Shown piece by piece: positions 10,968-21,880 of a DNA stretch of 64,000 nucleotides (positions are counted from its first letter, which is position 1; the number at the start of each line of letters is the position of its first letter). The notes below the pieces were generated by a model. The model saw only the letters and a program-made list of their open reading frames with translations, had not been told where the DNA came from and did not search any database. Made by a program: the position numbers and the translations under genes. The DNA is from Saposhnikovia divaricata (Eukaryota; Streptophyta; Magnoliopsida; Apiales; Apiaceae), in assembly GCA_036435485.1 (NCBI GenBank), contig CM071598.1, positions 174,354,148 to 174,418,147 on the forward strand. The letters run 5' to 3'.

Positions 10968-12074
10968 TTAGATAGTGTTATCTCCTCCTGAAGTGCTGTC
11001 AGGATTATCACTTGAATTTGTTTCTGATGAATCTCCTCCTGATGTTTGAGTTGTATCAGTATTGATGGTATTTTGCTGTTGCTCCCCCTCAACATTTGCA
11101 TTATTTGAATCATCATCAGTAACTTGTGTTTCATCAGGCATTGATCGATCGTCAGGATATGACGGAGTATCAGTATCTGACATTACTTCATCAGTATTCT
11201 TGATTGCTTCATTTACAAAGATCAAACTGTCATGTGAGTCTTCAGCAATTCCTGTTATCTTCTTATCATCAAAAGAAACATTGATAGAATCCATGACTAT
11301 CTTTGTTCTTAGGTTATAGACTTTAAAGGCTCTTGAAGTTGGATAACCAATAAAAATGCCCTCATCAGCTTTAGTTTCAAATTTCGCTAGCTGTTCAGGA
11401 TGAGGTCTAAGAACAAAGCACTTGCAGCCAAACACATGTAAATGTTTCAGACTTGGCTTCTTCTCTTTAATCATTTGATAAGGAGTGACACCATGTCTGT
11501 TGATTAGAGTGATGTTCTGAGTATAGCACGCTGTGTTGACTACTTCTGCCCAGAAATATGTAGGTAGTTTAGCTTCCTCCAACATTGTTCTGCCAGCTTC
11601 AATAAGAGTTCTGTTCTTCCTTTCAACTACTCCATTTTGTTGGGGTGTGCCAGGAGTAGAGAATTGTTGAACTATTCCTTTGTACTTGCAGAACTCTTTC
11701 ATTACTGAATTCTTGAATTCAGTTCCATTATCACTTCTTAGAATCTTAACTTTGTACTTTGTGCCAGTCTCAATAAGTCTTACATGGTCCAAAAGTATCT
11801 CAGCAGATTCATCTTTTCTGCGCAGAAAATACACCCAGGTAAATCTAGTATATTCATCAACAATGACTAGAGTATACCTTTTCTTACTGATGGACATAAT
11901 GTTGACTGGTCCAAACAAGTCAAGATGTAGCATGTGATATGGTTCATCAATTGAGGATTCAGATTTACTCTTGAATGATGTCCTTCTCTGTTTAGCCTTC
12001 TGACAAGCATCACAGAGTCCATCTGGAGTATACAACGCCTTTGGTAATCCTCTCACCAGATGTTTCTTAACCAA
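10968..12074 (-). pseudogene. pol: Copia integrase and linker to RT
   Basis: It inserts the cDNA into the genome. The HHCC end is visible as CDACQKAKQRR, then the core: DLFGPV (first Asp), LRSDNGTEF (second Asp) and PQQNGVVERKNRT (Glu), all three catalytic acids present. A GKCF-like VFGCKCFVL segment and an acidic S/T/D-rich linker (many TSGGDS-type repeats) follow. It ends at a TAG at 10968 inside the linker. The His half of the zinc finger lies in another frame at about 12080-12150, so the N-terminus is frameshifted. Confidence 0.87.
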
Positions 12075-12133
12075 CTCATTGATGTTGTTGAAGTTGAGAT
12101 GAGAAAGCTTCTTGTGCCAATTCCAACTTTCAT

Positions 12134-12517
12134 CTACTGTTGCTTAATGATGAGATATGTTGAGGGACCATCAGTATTGGTGTAGACATTGGCTTCATAA
12201 ATGTTACCACGTCTTTGACCAGTCAAGACAATCCTTCCAGATGTTTTACTGATCACTTCAAAGTGAGTATCATTGAAGTTGACATGATAACCTCTGTCTG
12301 TGATTTGACTAACACTAAGCAAATTGTGTTTGAGTCCTTTCACCAGAGCTACTTTTTCAATGATGACATTTCCAATGATTATATTGCCATATCCCAAAGT
12401 TTGACCAATGTTGCCATCTCCATAAGACACTGTTAGGCCAGCTTTCTCCTCAAATTCTGATAGCAAGGTTTTGTTTCCAGTCATGTGCATAGAGCATCCA
12501 CTATCCATGACTAACAC
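12134..12517 (-). pseudogene. pol: Copia protease and start of integrase linker
   Basis: This is an aspartic protease that cleaves the polyprotein. The active site DSGCSMHMTG is at residues 5-14, followed by YGDGNIGQTLGYG and LKHNLLSVSQ, the usual Copia protease core, and then IYEANVY, the start of the GAG-pre-integrase domain. It lies in a different frame from both gag and integrase (two frameshifts), so this copy is not translatable as one polyprotein. Confidence 0.85.
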
Positions 12518-12555
12518 ATTTTTCTTTGTACCCTACAATCAGAAACACAAAGAGC

Positions 12556-13320
12556 TCAGTTAGAATTTTTAAGAACCCACACTTGTTGGGTTCTTTTTGC
12601 ATGCAATTTAACACTTTTAGCAGCAGAAGTCTTTTTAACAAAAGCAGTTCTATCAGATTTAAATCCATCAGAATTTGCTTTGTCATTATCAGAATTAACA
12701 GATGCATGCTTAGTATTCAGACTCTTTGTTTTACCAGAATTTGCACTTTTATTAAATTTTGGCAAGGGATCATAATAATTGTAGTACAAACTATGGTATT
12801 CTTCACATGTATAGATAGAATGCCATTTACTGCCACAGTGAAAACAAGGATTCTGTGGTTTATAAAATACTGATCTATTCCTAATGTCAGACTTAGGAAC
12901 TACAGTATCCTTCTTTTTACTCCTCCTGCAATCAATAGCAAGATGATTAGAGTTACCACAATTAAAGCATGTTTTCCTTGGTGCATTTGGAATATACTTA
13001 TAATTATTTTCTTTGTTTATTCCAATTTTACCATTCCTGTTCCTCTTAGCAGTAGTGGTTTTCTCTCTATCTGTCACTTCACAGATTCTGTCTCTGAGTT
13101 GTTTCTTAGACAAAAGACCTATATTTTTGACAGATTTAGACTCAGAATTTTGTGTAGAAGTAGATCCCTTTTCTAAAGTAGATTTGGGATTTTCTGGATA
13201 CACATACTTAACAGGTTTTAATTTGGTCTTTGTTCTGTCTGTAACATGTCTATAGGTTTTTGGATTTGTTGACTCATTCACAACAACTCTTCCTGGATTC
13301 TGTTGTTTTAGCAGTAACAA
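12556..13320 (-). pseudogene. gag: Copia gag C-terminal segment with zinc-knuckle-like motifs
   Basis: A lysine/asparagine-rich, strongly basic segment carries CFNCGNSNHLAIDC (a proper CCHC knuckle) and CFHCGSKWHSIYTC (a related C-C-H-C motif). It lies between the main gag and protease and would bind RNA. Extra zinc-binding repeats after the main gag knuckle fit the large SIRE-type gag. It is one frame off from the preceding gag ORF. Confidence 0.75.
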
Positions 13321-13352
13321 CTTTACCCTTATTCTTTTTCTTGTCCTCTGGT

Positions 13353-14882
13353 TTATAACCTAGACACTCTTTCCAGTTCTTCTGTGATAATATCATGTGT
13401 TTTCTTTCCAGAGTGTGTCCATGTTCTGAGTTTCTCATTAGCATCATTAAGTTCCTTTTCAAGTGTAGTACATTTAAACTCAATTTCTAGTTTCATGTGC
13501 TTAGCCTTCTCACATTGATTTTGTACTTCTTGCATAAAGAGTAACTCAGCTTCTAGATGATCATTTCTTTTAGACAATTCTGACATCTCGGATATTATTC
13601 TAGCATTTTCAAGAGATTGACTTTTAAATCTAATATGCAGAGACTTTAAGAAAGATCTTAACTCAGAAACATTATCAGTATCAAAATCAAAAACAATTTC
13701 AGGTACCTTATTTTCAGGAGCAGCAATCTCATCCACATTTGCCATTAATGCATAGTTCTCCTTTTCCCCTTCCGATTCTGAGGAAGAGTCAATCCAATCC
13801 TTGCTTGATGAGATAAGAGCTTTGGTCTTAGCCTTTTTGCATTCAGTTGAAAAATGACCCATTCCATCACAGTTGTAGCATTTGACTTTTGACTTGTCAA
13901 ACTTGCTACTTTTGCTTTCATTCTTCTTGTACCTGTTCTTGTCAGTATTGACAGGTTTCTTCTGAAAGTTGCCTTGTCTTCTAGCCTTTCTGAACTTCAT
14001 CTTCTTGAAGCCTTCGACTATCATAGCAACCATTTCCATCATATCAGAATCAGTATAGTCATCATCAGTATCAGTATCAGGAGTAGCATCAAGATCTGAT
14101 GATGAGTCATCAGTATTGGACTCAGCTACTCTACTTCTCCTTCTTGAAACCTCCACGGTTTTTCCTTTTGATTTTGATTTAGCATTCAAAGAAATAGCCT
14201 TTGCTTTGTTGGTCTTCTTATTCTTCCTTTGTTGAACCTCAAGATCATGGGTTCTTAGCATCCCATAGACTTCATCAAGAGACACGGCATTAAGATCATA
14301 CTGATGCCTAATGATAGAGGTTTGAGTATCCCACTCCTCAGGCAAAGCTCTAAGAAACTTGGTGTTCGAGTCTTCTGGTTCACACTCTTTACCAACCAGA
14401 GATAGATTATTCAATAATGTCAGAAATCTATCATACAGATCAGTGAGGCTCTCATTAGATTTTGCATCAAACTGCTCATACTCTTGAATCAACAGAGCCC
14501 TTCTGTTTCTTTTGATAGATTCAGTACCCTGGCATTGAGTTTCCAAAGTTTCCCAGATCTCCTTAGCAGTTTTACATGCTATCACTCTATTTGACATGAC
14601 AGCATCAAGGCTATTATGAAAACTGTTCTTCACCTTTGCATCTCTGAGTACTTCAGCCTTTTCCTCAGGAGTCCATTCAGCCTTTGTCTTCTGAACATAG
14701 TGCTCAGGTATAGTATCTGTTCTAGCAACCATTCTCTTAGGGATATATGGTCCATCATATATTCGATCGAGATAATTAGGATCAGTTGCGTCCAGATACA
14801 TCAACATCTTTACCCTCCATGTGGGGTATTCAGCCTTTTTGAGAATAGGGATTTTAATACTTTCATACTTGCTTGTCGACAT
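13353..14882 (-). CDS. gag: Copia gag (capsid, 509 aa)
   Basis: It forms the virus-like particle and binds element RNA. It starts at the ATG at 14882, 35 bp inside the primer site, MSTSKYESIKIPILKK. The UBN2-type gag domain covers about residues 20-230 (EYPTWRVKM, KEIWETLETQC, ESLTDLYDRF, FLRALPEEW). A D/S-rich acidic region and a CCHC knuckle CYNCDGMGHFSTEC (about residue 340) follow, then a coiled-coil region (residues 410-490). The frame ends at 13353 and continues one frame over in the zinc-knuckle segment at 13320. The ORF is open for 509 codons, the longest intact piece of this element. Confidence 0.85.
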   Translation of the reverse strand: MSTSKYESIKIPILKKAEYPTWRVKMLMYLDATDPNYLDRIYDGPYIPKRMVARTDTIPEHYVQKTKAEWTPEEKAEVLRDAKVKNSFHNSLDAVMSNRVIACKTAKEIWETLETQCQGTESIKRNRRALLIQEYEQFDAKSNESLTDLYDRFLTLLNNLSLVGKECEPEDSNTKFLRALPEEWDTQTSIIRHQYDLNAVSLDEVYGMLRTHDLEVQQRKNKKTNKAKAISLNAKSKSKGKTVEVSRRRSRVAESNTDDSSSDLDATPDTDTDDDYTDSDMMEMVAMIVEGFKKMKFRKARRQGNFQKKPVNTDKNRYKKNESKSSKFDKSKVKCYNCDGMGHFSTECKKAKTKALISSSKDWIDSSSESEGEKENYALMANVDEIAAPENKVPEIVFDFDTDNVSELRSFLKSLHIRFKSQSLENARIISEMSELSKRNDHLEAELLFMQEVQNQCEKAKHMKLEIEFKCTTLEKELNDANEKLRTWTHSGKKTHDIITEELERVSRL

Positions 14883-14916
14883 CTTAAGATCGTTTCTGAT
14901 TGTAATTAATCAGTTT

Positions 14917-14928
14917 GCTCTGATACCA
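14917..14928 (-). other. Copia primer-binding site (tRNA-iMet type)
   Basis: Minus-strand TGGTATCAGAGC is the standard complement of the initiator-Met tRNA 3' end. It sits 5 bases inside the 5' LTR boundary at 14934. Confidence 0.92.
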
Positions 14929-14933
14929 ATTGT

Positions 14934-15433
14934 TGCCCAGTAATTAACAATTGTAGAAGGGGGGTTGAATACAATTGTATAAGATTTTCGACTTAAACAG
15001 AAATAATAACACAAGTATGAATAAATAACAGCTTTATTAACTCTGATATAAAACTGTTACAAACTCTCTCAAGAAATTCTTATGTTCTTGAGAGCTGCTA
15101 GGTTACAAGATAATTCGTGCAAGCGATTACAATTAAGTAAAACCTAAACTGTGTTTATATACAGTACACAACTGCACTATCAATTACAAGATATATCAAA
15201 TCAATTACATACGTCTCTTAGTACATATCTTGAATGATAGATACGTTCCTATAAATCAGGAACCGACATGTCAATCTTCCTAGATTCCTGGACTGATGTA
15301 TATCCTCGTGTAATCCTGATCGGCTTCCAATCCTGATGATAACCTAATACTGACGGTGCATTACTGATGACGTCAGCATCAGTATCTGATCAGTAGTCCA
15401 GATCCTGATCATCACTTGAATCAAAATCTAACA
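14934..15433 (-). repeat. Complete 5' LTR of the Copia element (500 bp)
   Basis: On the minus strand it begins TGTTAGATTTTG and ends ACTGGGCA next to the primer site. A TATA box (TATATAAA, plus positions 15154-15161) lies in the middle, marking the U3/R promoter. Its outer ~100 bp match the truncated 3' LTR at 2597-2695. Confidence 0.88.
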
Positions 15434-16536
15434 TTCTAAAAACCCTAACACCTACTTTATTTCTCATTAGCTAATGACCCTTTTCATTGATGTGATCTTG
15501 TTTACCTAAAACCTACAAAATTTAAATTAATATTTTCTTACCTCACCTCCTTATAATATCATGTGCTTGGAAAATACTTATTCTTAAATACCTTTGAATC
15601 ACTCTTGAATTCCCTGCCTTGTGTACCTGTTGCAATTATATTTAAATGCTTCCCTGACCTTTATTCTTTTATAAATGCATATGAAAATGGCATATTGATT
15701 TAAATATGTTTTAAAATTCCTTAAGCTGGGCTGATCCGTTATCAATGAGTTTAAGGATCGAATAGTGAAACATTTTAAATGATTTTAAAGGTTTTATTTT
15801 GAGGGATTCCGTCAAAAATGTTTTCTACGGATTCCTTCAAATTGGAGCCGCATAAGAGGCCGGGTGACGCCGGTCCAGCATGTTTTATTGTGTGCTGTAG
15901 TTCTGGTGGGACCAGTCCAGCACCTTACAGGCCAATGTGTTGCCTAATTGGGAACCAAATTTATGTCCAGACGGACTGAGTGTCCGGGCTGGGGACTTTA
16001 CGTGGCTGATCACCCGTATTGTTTTGGGTATCAGTAAAAAATTTGTGTAATAGTTCTAGTTGGTTGTATTTATATTTGTGGAGTGTATGTATCTTTTAAT
16101 TAAGGGTTTAGTATTGTAATGTAATAATTTAGTTAGTAGTTGCTTGTTTCATACCACTACCTGTTAGAGATCCAGGTTAGTAGTGGGGTTGTATTTATTT
16201 CTTATTATTTTGTTATCAAGGTTTATGTTTTTAGTTGGTATTGTGATGCCCCGATCTTTGCTCTGATCGGGAGGGCATTTTGGTATGGTTCACCTGATCA
16301 GTTAGGACAGGTTGAACATGTGTTTGTATTTTTTCTTTAGTAGTTGAAATTGTTGTTGGTGTTGGAATGAATTGGTTTGGATTCAAATTACAGGTGGATA
16401 GTCCGTATTACGAATACTACATGCCGAATTTTTCCAAAATTTCCCTGTATTAAAAATCCATTTTTATCTGATTAAATCCAATAATTTATTATTAAAGTAT
16501 ATTTATAGTATTGGGAAGTCGGGGCGTTACACCTGG

Positions 16537-17450
16537 TCGGCTGGGCCCCATCAATTTTTTTTTGAATTTTGGCCAAATTTTGACTATTTGACTTTGAACT
16601 TTGACTTTTGACCTTGACTTTAACCAAAGCCAAATCTTGTTTTGAACTCCCCTCCTTGTTTCTAGAGTAAGTTTACAACACCATGATTGGTTTTGTGATC
16701 CTTGATCTCAAACAACCTACTTATTAGTTTTCAGGACCTTCCGGGTCTTAACTTGTTCTTGAACTCTTGGTTTCAAATAACCTTGGGTTAAACTATGACC
16801 CTTGGCTTCCAGACATCCTTGCATACTTACAATAAGGTGTTTCAAGCAACCTTGGCCTTTCCCCCCTTATCATGGAGGTCTTTGCTTCTATAATTGTTCG
16901 TATAGGGGTTTCCCTTGTTTTCAACACCTGACTTCAAGTCTAGGATACCGTGGTCGATTTTTATCCTTGATTTTATACTTAAGGACTTTAAATCTCCTAC
17001 CTTGTTTGTAGGACCATGCCTTAGCTTGATTTTATTCGATGGTTCCTGACTTTCAGGCCTTAAATTCAATCAACCAGCTTAATCTGGGGCAAACAACCTT
17101 GTTGGCCATCTGGGCTTATATTTTGTGTAGAGATTCAAAACCCATACTATGTATTTTAGAGTGTATCCCCCAAAATTCCTTAAAGTATTAGTTTTTAACT
17201 AATCTTGTTGTTTAGTGCCTTAACCGTGGGTTTTTGGCTTAATCCTCTATTTAGGCTTAATAGCATGAGTTAGCACTACCTCCTAGGTTGCTAACTATGT
17301 TGTTGCTCCAGCCTACATTTCCATTCGTTTCTTTCGCTTATTTTTACGAATTAGATCATTTATTCGACTCAATTTCGAGTTCATAAGGCCTTTTTCTTGC
17401 TATTTTCAGCTATTTAACCTGTAAACGCGGGTCGTCGGAAAAATGACCTG
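16537..17450. other. E1 non-coding region upstream of the antisense promoter
   Basis: Continues segment 1-384 once the solo LTR is removed. It is rich in CTTGGTTTC/AACCTTGG and TTTGACTTTTGACC words. I see no supported gene; short ORFs lack coding features. Confidence 0.5.
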
Positions 17451-17473
17451 CTATGGAGGGTCGCCCTTTTCCT

Positions 17474-17481
17474 TATAAAAG
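17474..17481 (+). promoter_or_regulatory. TATA box of the E1 antisense gene
   Basis: TATAAAAG lies 114 bp upstream of the ATG at 17588 and about 30 bp upstream of a CTTCACACTTC pyrimidine-rich leader. Spacing and composition fit a plant core promoter directed opposite to pol. Confidence 0.65.
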
Positions 17482-18386
17482 AGTGTGGGGGGAAGTCATT
17501 CTTCACACTTCTTTCTTCTCTCAAAGAAAATTTCTTTCTGAAGAGCTCTCAAGCTTCAAGTGTTTCTTTCAATTTCAGACAAGTCTGATGGCAAGTGAGG
17601 GTGGTCAGAGCACCGTGGTTCCTTCTAAGGGCCTTCTCCAAGCAATCAACAGGAGGACCAAAGACAACAACAGGAAAGGTATGGTCTTTCCTCCTCGTTA
17701 TCAATTAACTTTACCCTAGCTCTTAGACGAGCCCGGGGATGTGTTTCCAAACAATGCAGAATTCGATTCTTTCATATTCCCTAGCACTTTAGATGTAGGA
17801 GATATTAAAGACTTACTCAAATATGAATTTCCTTCTGGTTTAAAACTCAGAATCCCCACACTAGGAGATAGAACGTGTAATTGGCGTCTTGAGAATTTAT
17901 TTGTATACAAAGGTGCTATTACCGCTGGCCTTAGGTTTCCAGTTCACCCTTGGGTTGTTAGGTTGCTAGCTGAGGTTAAAATCAACCCTTGCCAACTATA
18001 TCCCAACTCCTGGAAATTTATCTTCATTTTTATGGTTGAATGCATCAAAGGAGGCATCCGTCTTAGCATTCCATTGTTTAGACATTTATTCACTTTCAAG
18101 AATAGCCCTATTACTAGAAAAGGATGGGTAAGCATCCAACATCGTACAAAGTCCAGAATGATTATCAACGCTGCCTCCGTGCCTAATTCATACCACAATT
18201 GGAGGCACGAATTTTTCATCCTTAAATGGAAAGGGGGAGACTGAGGTGACTTTTTCAGGTCTAAATTTAATCACGTGAATGATGAGGGTGTTATTGAGCT
18301 TCAACTCACAGGTGAAGAAATAACTCAGCGGGACTGGCTTGTTTCAATCTTCCAAAATGCTCACTATCGTGAAGTCGTGACTGTAC

Positions 18387-18488
18387 GTGCTTAGTAGTAT
18401 CCCTCTCGAGGGTAATCCTTACTTTAACTTCTTTATTTTCATCATACTTATTCTTATTCCAACATTGTTTCTTTGCCTTTATTTGTAG
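18387..18488 (+). other. Intron 1 of the E1 antisense gene (102 bp)
   Basis: Donor GTGCTTAG, acceptor TTTATTTGTAG after a T-rich tract. Splicing joins ...GTAC to TTGCTGAGG in phase 1 and restores the frame before the AEEID motif, exactly where E2's homologue also has an intron. Confidence 0.7.
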
Positions 18489-18827
18489 TTGCTGAGGAGA
18501 TTGATAGCCAGCCAAGTCGCGCTCCTCAAATTACTAAAAGGATGATTAAGAAGGTTGAGAAAGAGGCCAACCTTGATGACGTACCCGTTCCTGAATTCCT
18601 TCAGCATTGCTCAAAAGCTGGAAAAAGAATCAGGAGTTCAGATGGGAGTATGAAAACAGCGTTTATGCCTAAGTGGGGAATATGTGAGCAAGATGATATC
18701 AGAGGCAGCCACCTTCTTGCCCAAGAATGGTCTCGGAATGCTATACCCCCGGCTGATAAGGTTCATTTTGCAACAGCAAACGGACCTTGGAGAAAATGAG
18801 AGCTGGGGTGCATTTCACGCCTATAAC

Positions 18828-18918
18828 GTAAGCTCATCTCCCCTTCTTTTTCGTTGCTCTTGTTAGGTATTGACCATCATGACTTAACACATTTCTTTAT
18901 GGTGTTTCATTCTTGTAG
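18828..18918 (+). other. Intron 2 of the E1 antisense gene (91 bp)
   Basis: Donor GTAAGCTC, acceptor TTCATTCTTGTAG. Phase 0 between ...HAYN and LNAHFQ; the E2 gene has its intron between ...ALYQ and ANAQFQ. Confidence 0.75.
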
Positions 18919-19631
18919 CTGAACGCTCATTTCCAGAATGCTGTCCAACTTGGGAAATCATACAAGGATAAGGAAAGAGTTGCCCTCAAGGCTGTGGAGA
19001 AGCATCAGAAGGAATCTGAAGAATGAGAGACTAAGTATTTTACCTCAGAAGATCAACTCTCATCCCTTAGGGGAAAATATGCGGCCTTGGAGAATAGGAC
19101 CCAGAATAATAAACACTCCATCATTCAGAACTACTTGGGCTCGGATACATTCCTTGCCTTCATTGATGAGCATGACAGGGAGGTCCAACCGGATAGCATG
19201 ACTATAGGTTGGGAAAAAGATGTGAACAAGATTAGTCGTGATCATAAAGGGGTCGTTTTTCCTTCCTTTTACCCAAGTCCCTGGAAGGTGACGGATGCTG
19301 ATGATTTTGTTGAGGGTGTTGGAACTACCTCTCATGTGAACAGGCGCACTTCTGGCTCTGGGACTAAGGCCACTCCCCAATATTCAGGATCTAGTTCCGG
19401 GAGACACCCTTCAAAATCCCGTGAGAAGGGTCAAAGTGGCAGTTCAGAATGCCCTTTAGCTAACCGAGTTTGTGACCCAGATCAGTGAGTGTTAGTGGTT
19501 CATCGACTTCAACTTCCAGGAGCAAGGAAGAAGGTGAGAAGGAATCATCCAGTGAAGAAGAAGTCCCTGTTCAGGTTGCTCCTCCCAAAACCAAGAAACG
19601 GTTGGTGAAGACTGCTTCTGTTAAGAAGTGA

Positions 19632-20051
19632 TTATCCTTTGAGCCTTGCATGGCCTATGTTAGCCTCATGTGGCTTTTATCCAGTTCTTATTATATCCGG
19701 ACTTTGGTTGTGGTCCTTCATGGACTTGTATTTTTATTCGGTGTGTTTGTAACTTATGACTTGAATCCTGCCCCTTAGGGGTATTTTATTTACGTGATTG
19801 TTTAATTCATACGCTCTTTTATTTACGGTACTTGGTCATCTTAGACTTACACACATCAGGTGCTTGGTGCATTACTAAAATCACAGAATCGTAGAATAGT
19901 AAACAAGCTTGTATTAATAATGTGAAACGGGCTCAGCTCTTACATAGAATACTACGTCCTACTAGGAGCAACATGCTCTGCAATGGTTTCATATGAACCT
20001 TATTTCTACTTCTATTAGATAGGCAAAAAGCTAAGTCCTTACTAGGAGAGC
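19632..20051. other. Convergent intergenic region of E1
   Basis: The 3' ends of the antisense gene and pol meet here. No ORF is supported. It is recognisably similar to E2 62208-62619 (shared words such as AAGTACCG/CGGTACTTGG and GTGCTTGGT). Confidence 0.6.
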
Positions 20052-21880
20052 TTAAACATAATAAATCTTGTGATTCGAGGCGTGCCAAGTGCGAGGCACC
20101 TCATTTCCATCCAAGGTTTCTAGCTTGTAGGAACCTCTTCCCAAAGTCTTGCTGACTCTATACGACCCGTCCCAATTAGGGGCCAACTTTCCTGTCTGAC
20201 CAACTCCGGATGCTTCTATCTTTCTTAAAACCAAGTCGCCTTGTTTAAAGAACCTTTCTTTAACCCTATGGTTGTAATGAAAGGATGCCCTCTTCTGGTG
20301 CACAACATTGCGGGCGTTCGCTTCATCCCTGACCACATCGATTATATCAAGGGCAAGCCTCATGCCTTCCTCATTAGTTTCTTGCTCATATGCTTCCACC
20401 CTTGGAGACACGTGAGAAATTTCCAAGGGCACAACTGCCTCTGCTCCATAAGCTAGCAAAAATGGGGTAGCTCCTGTTGTTACTTTGTAGGTGGTACGAT
20501 ATGCCCATAGTATAGGCAGCAACTCGTCCACCCATGTGTTTCTTGAACATTCGACCCTTTTCTTGAGTCCATCAAGGATAATCCGATTCGCTACCTCAGC
20601 TTGCCCATTATCCTGAGGGTGAGCCACTGAAGTGAAGTGAAGTTCGATGACGTTCTCCTCACAATACTTCTTAAACTCCTCATTGTTGAATTGGCGCCCA
20701 TTATTCATCACCAAGATTCGCGGGATACCGTATCTGCAAATTACGTTCTCCCAAAAGAACTGGGCAACTTGTTGGGTGGTTATCTTAGCTAATGGCTTAG
20801 CTTCAATCCACTTGGTAAAATAGTCGATGGCCACTATCAAGAACTTCCTTTGTGCTGAAGCCACAGGGAAAGGACCAAGTATGTCCATCCTCCACATGGC
20901 AAACGGAATAGGAGAGTTAATCGATGTTAACATCTCTGGTGGCTGCCTAACAATCGGGGCATGTTTCTGACACCTGTCACACTTCTTGACATAACTTTGC
21001 GCATCAGCCAACATCTCTGGCCAATAGAATCCCAGATGGGTGATCTTATGAGCTAGGGCTCTGCCCCCCAAGTGCTGCCCACAGATCCCTTCATGAACTT
21101 CCTTTAAAGCTTCTTCTGCCTCTTGGGGCTTCAAACACTTCAAGTATGGGATAACAAAAGACCTATTATAAAGGACGCCTTTAATCAAGGCATATCTCAA
21201 TGCTCTCACTGATAGTTTCCGTGCCTCCGAGGCATCTTCAGGGAGCCATCCATTTTCCAAATGAGCCTTGATAGGATCCATCCAACAGCTTCTTACATCA
21301 ATGGGTGCCACCAATTTTGAATTAATGGTAGGGGCCTTCAGGACCTGGAAGTAAACACTCCCTGCATAATTTTCTATCTCAGAAGAGGCGAACTTTGATA
21401 GGGCATCGGCCTTGACGTTCTCCTCCCTCGGAATATGTTCCATATAGCATTCATCAAACTGAGTCATAACAGCTTTCACAACCCTTAGGTATTTTGCCAT
21501 AGTTTCATCCTTGGCTTCAAACTCACCATTCACTTGCGATACTACGAGTCTTGAATCTCCACAGACTTTAGGTTCTTGACTCTCAATATTCTGGCCAAGC
21601 CTAATCCGGCTATCAAGGCTTCATATTCAGCTTCGTTGTTGGTTGTTTGAAAGTCCAACTTTAATGCATACTCTACTAAGAACCCATCGGGGCTTTGCAA
21701 GACTAAGCCTGCACCACTAGACTTTGTTTTTGATGCTCAATCAAAATAGAGCACCCAATATTCCTTCTGATCAGGTACAAGCTCCTCAGCTTTATCTTTA
21801 CCTTCTTGGTTTGGCACTATCTCCTACCCCCCGACTTATTGGTTGTCGATGGTATATTCAACCATGAAGTCAGCTAACGC
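20052..21880 (-). pseudogene. pol: E1 archaeal-type RNase H and integrase
   Basis: From 21880 leftward: aRH (relics of YWVLYFD, NNEAEYEALIAGLGLAR, CGDSRLVVSQVNGEFEA, EENVKADALSKFAS) and then integrase. The integrase has a zinc finger (HEGICGQHLGGR...CDRCQKH), core MDILGPF (first Asp), AHPQDNGQAEVAN (Glu) and a C-terminal SYRVSKTLGRGSY. The second catalytic Asp is Asn (VMNNGRQF against VTDNGTQF in E2), so integrase would be inactive. The 493-codon ORF from 21533 to 20052 is open; the upstream aRH part holds stops (e.g. TGA in YFD*ASK) and a frameshift. Confidence 0.88.

Larger units (their letters stand above)
2565..15433 (-). mobile_element. SIRE-like Ty1/Copia retrotransposon with extra ORFs
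   Basis: The element reads leftward: 5' LTR 14934-15433, tRNA-iMet-type primer site, gag with zinc knuckles, protease, integrase, RT and RNase H (the Copia order, INT before RT), then a roughly 5-kb extra ORF, a purine-rich tract and a truncated 3' LTR. A large ORF after pol and a large gag fit the SIRE/Maximus lineage. Several frameshifts and stops break gag-pol. It sits inside the solo LTR. Confidence 0.88.
385..16531 (+). mobile_element. Solo LTR of a long-LTR Ty3/gypsy (chromovirus-like) element, split by Copia
   Basis: The left part (385-2564) begins TATAACGACTT and the right part (15434-16531) ends AAGTCGGGGCGTTACA; these are near-inverted ends of the TGTAACG...CGTTACA type. CCTGG occurs immediately outside both ends (380-384 and 16532-16536), matching a 5-bp target duplication. 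Without the Copia insert the length is about 3.3 kb, close to the 3.67-kb LTRs of E3. No internal element region is present, hence solo LTR. The first base pair TA instead of TG would be one transition. Plus orientation is inferred from resemblance to E3's LTR. Confidence 0.65.
17588..19631 (+). pseudogene. E1 antisense gene: spliced gypsy-type transposon protein (PF04195-like)
   Basis: The gene lies opposite to pol and converges with it. Inferred exons are 17588-18386, 18489-18827 and 18919-19631, with GT-AG introns. Exon 1 starts MASEGGQSTV and contains a domain with FPVHPWVVRLL and LYPNSWKFIFIFMV, resembling the plant 'putative gypsy type transposon' family. Exon 2 is basic (TKRMIKKVEKE, WGICEQDD). 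Exon 3 is coiled-coil, then S/K-rich with an acidic SSSEEE patch and a lysine tail. Breaks: TAG 17717, TGA 18242, a frameshift near 18785, TGA near 19027 and a frameshift near 19480. E2 carries a homologue with introns at the same two places. Molecular function is unknown. Confidence 0.75.
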
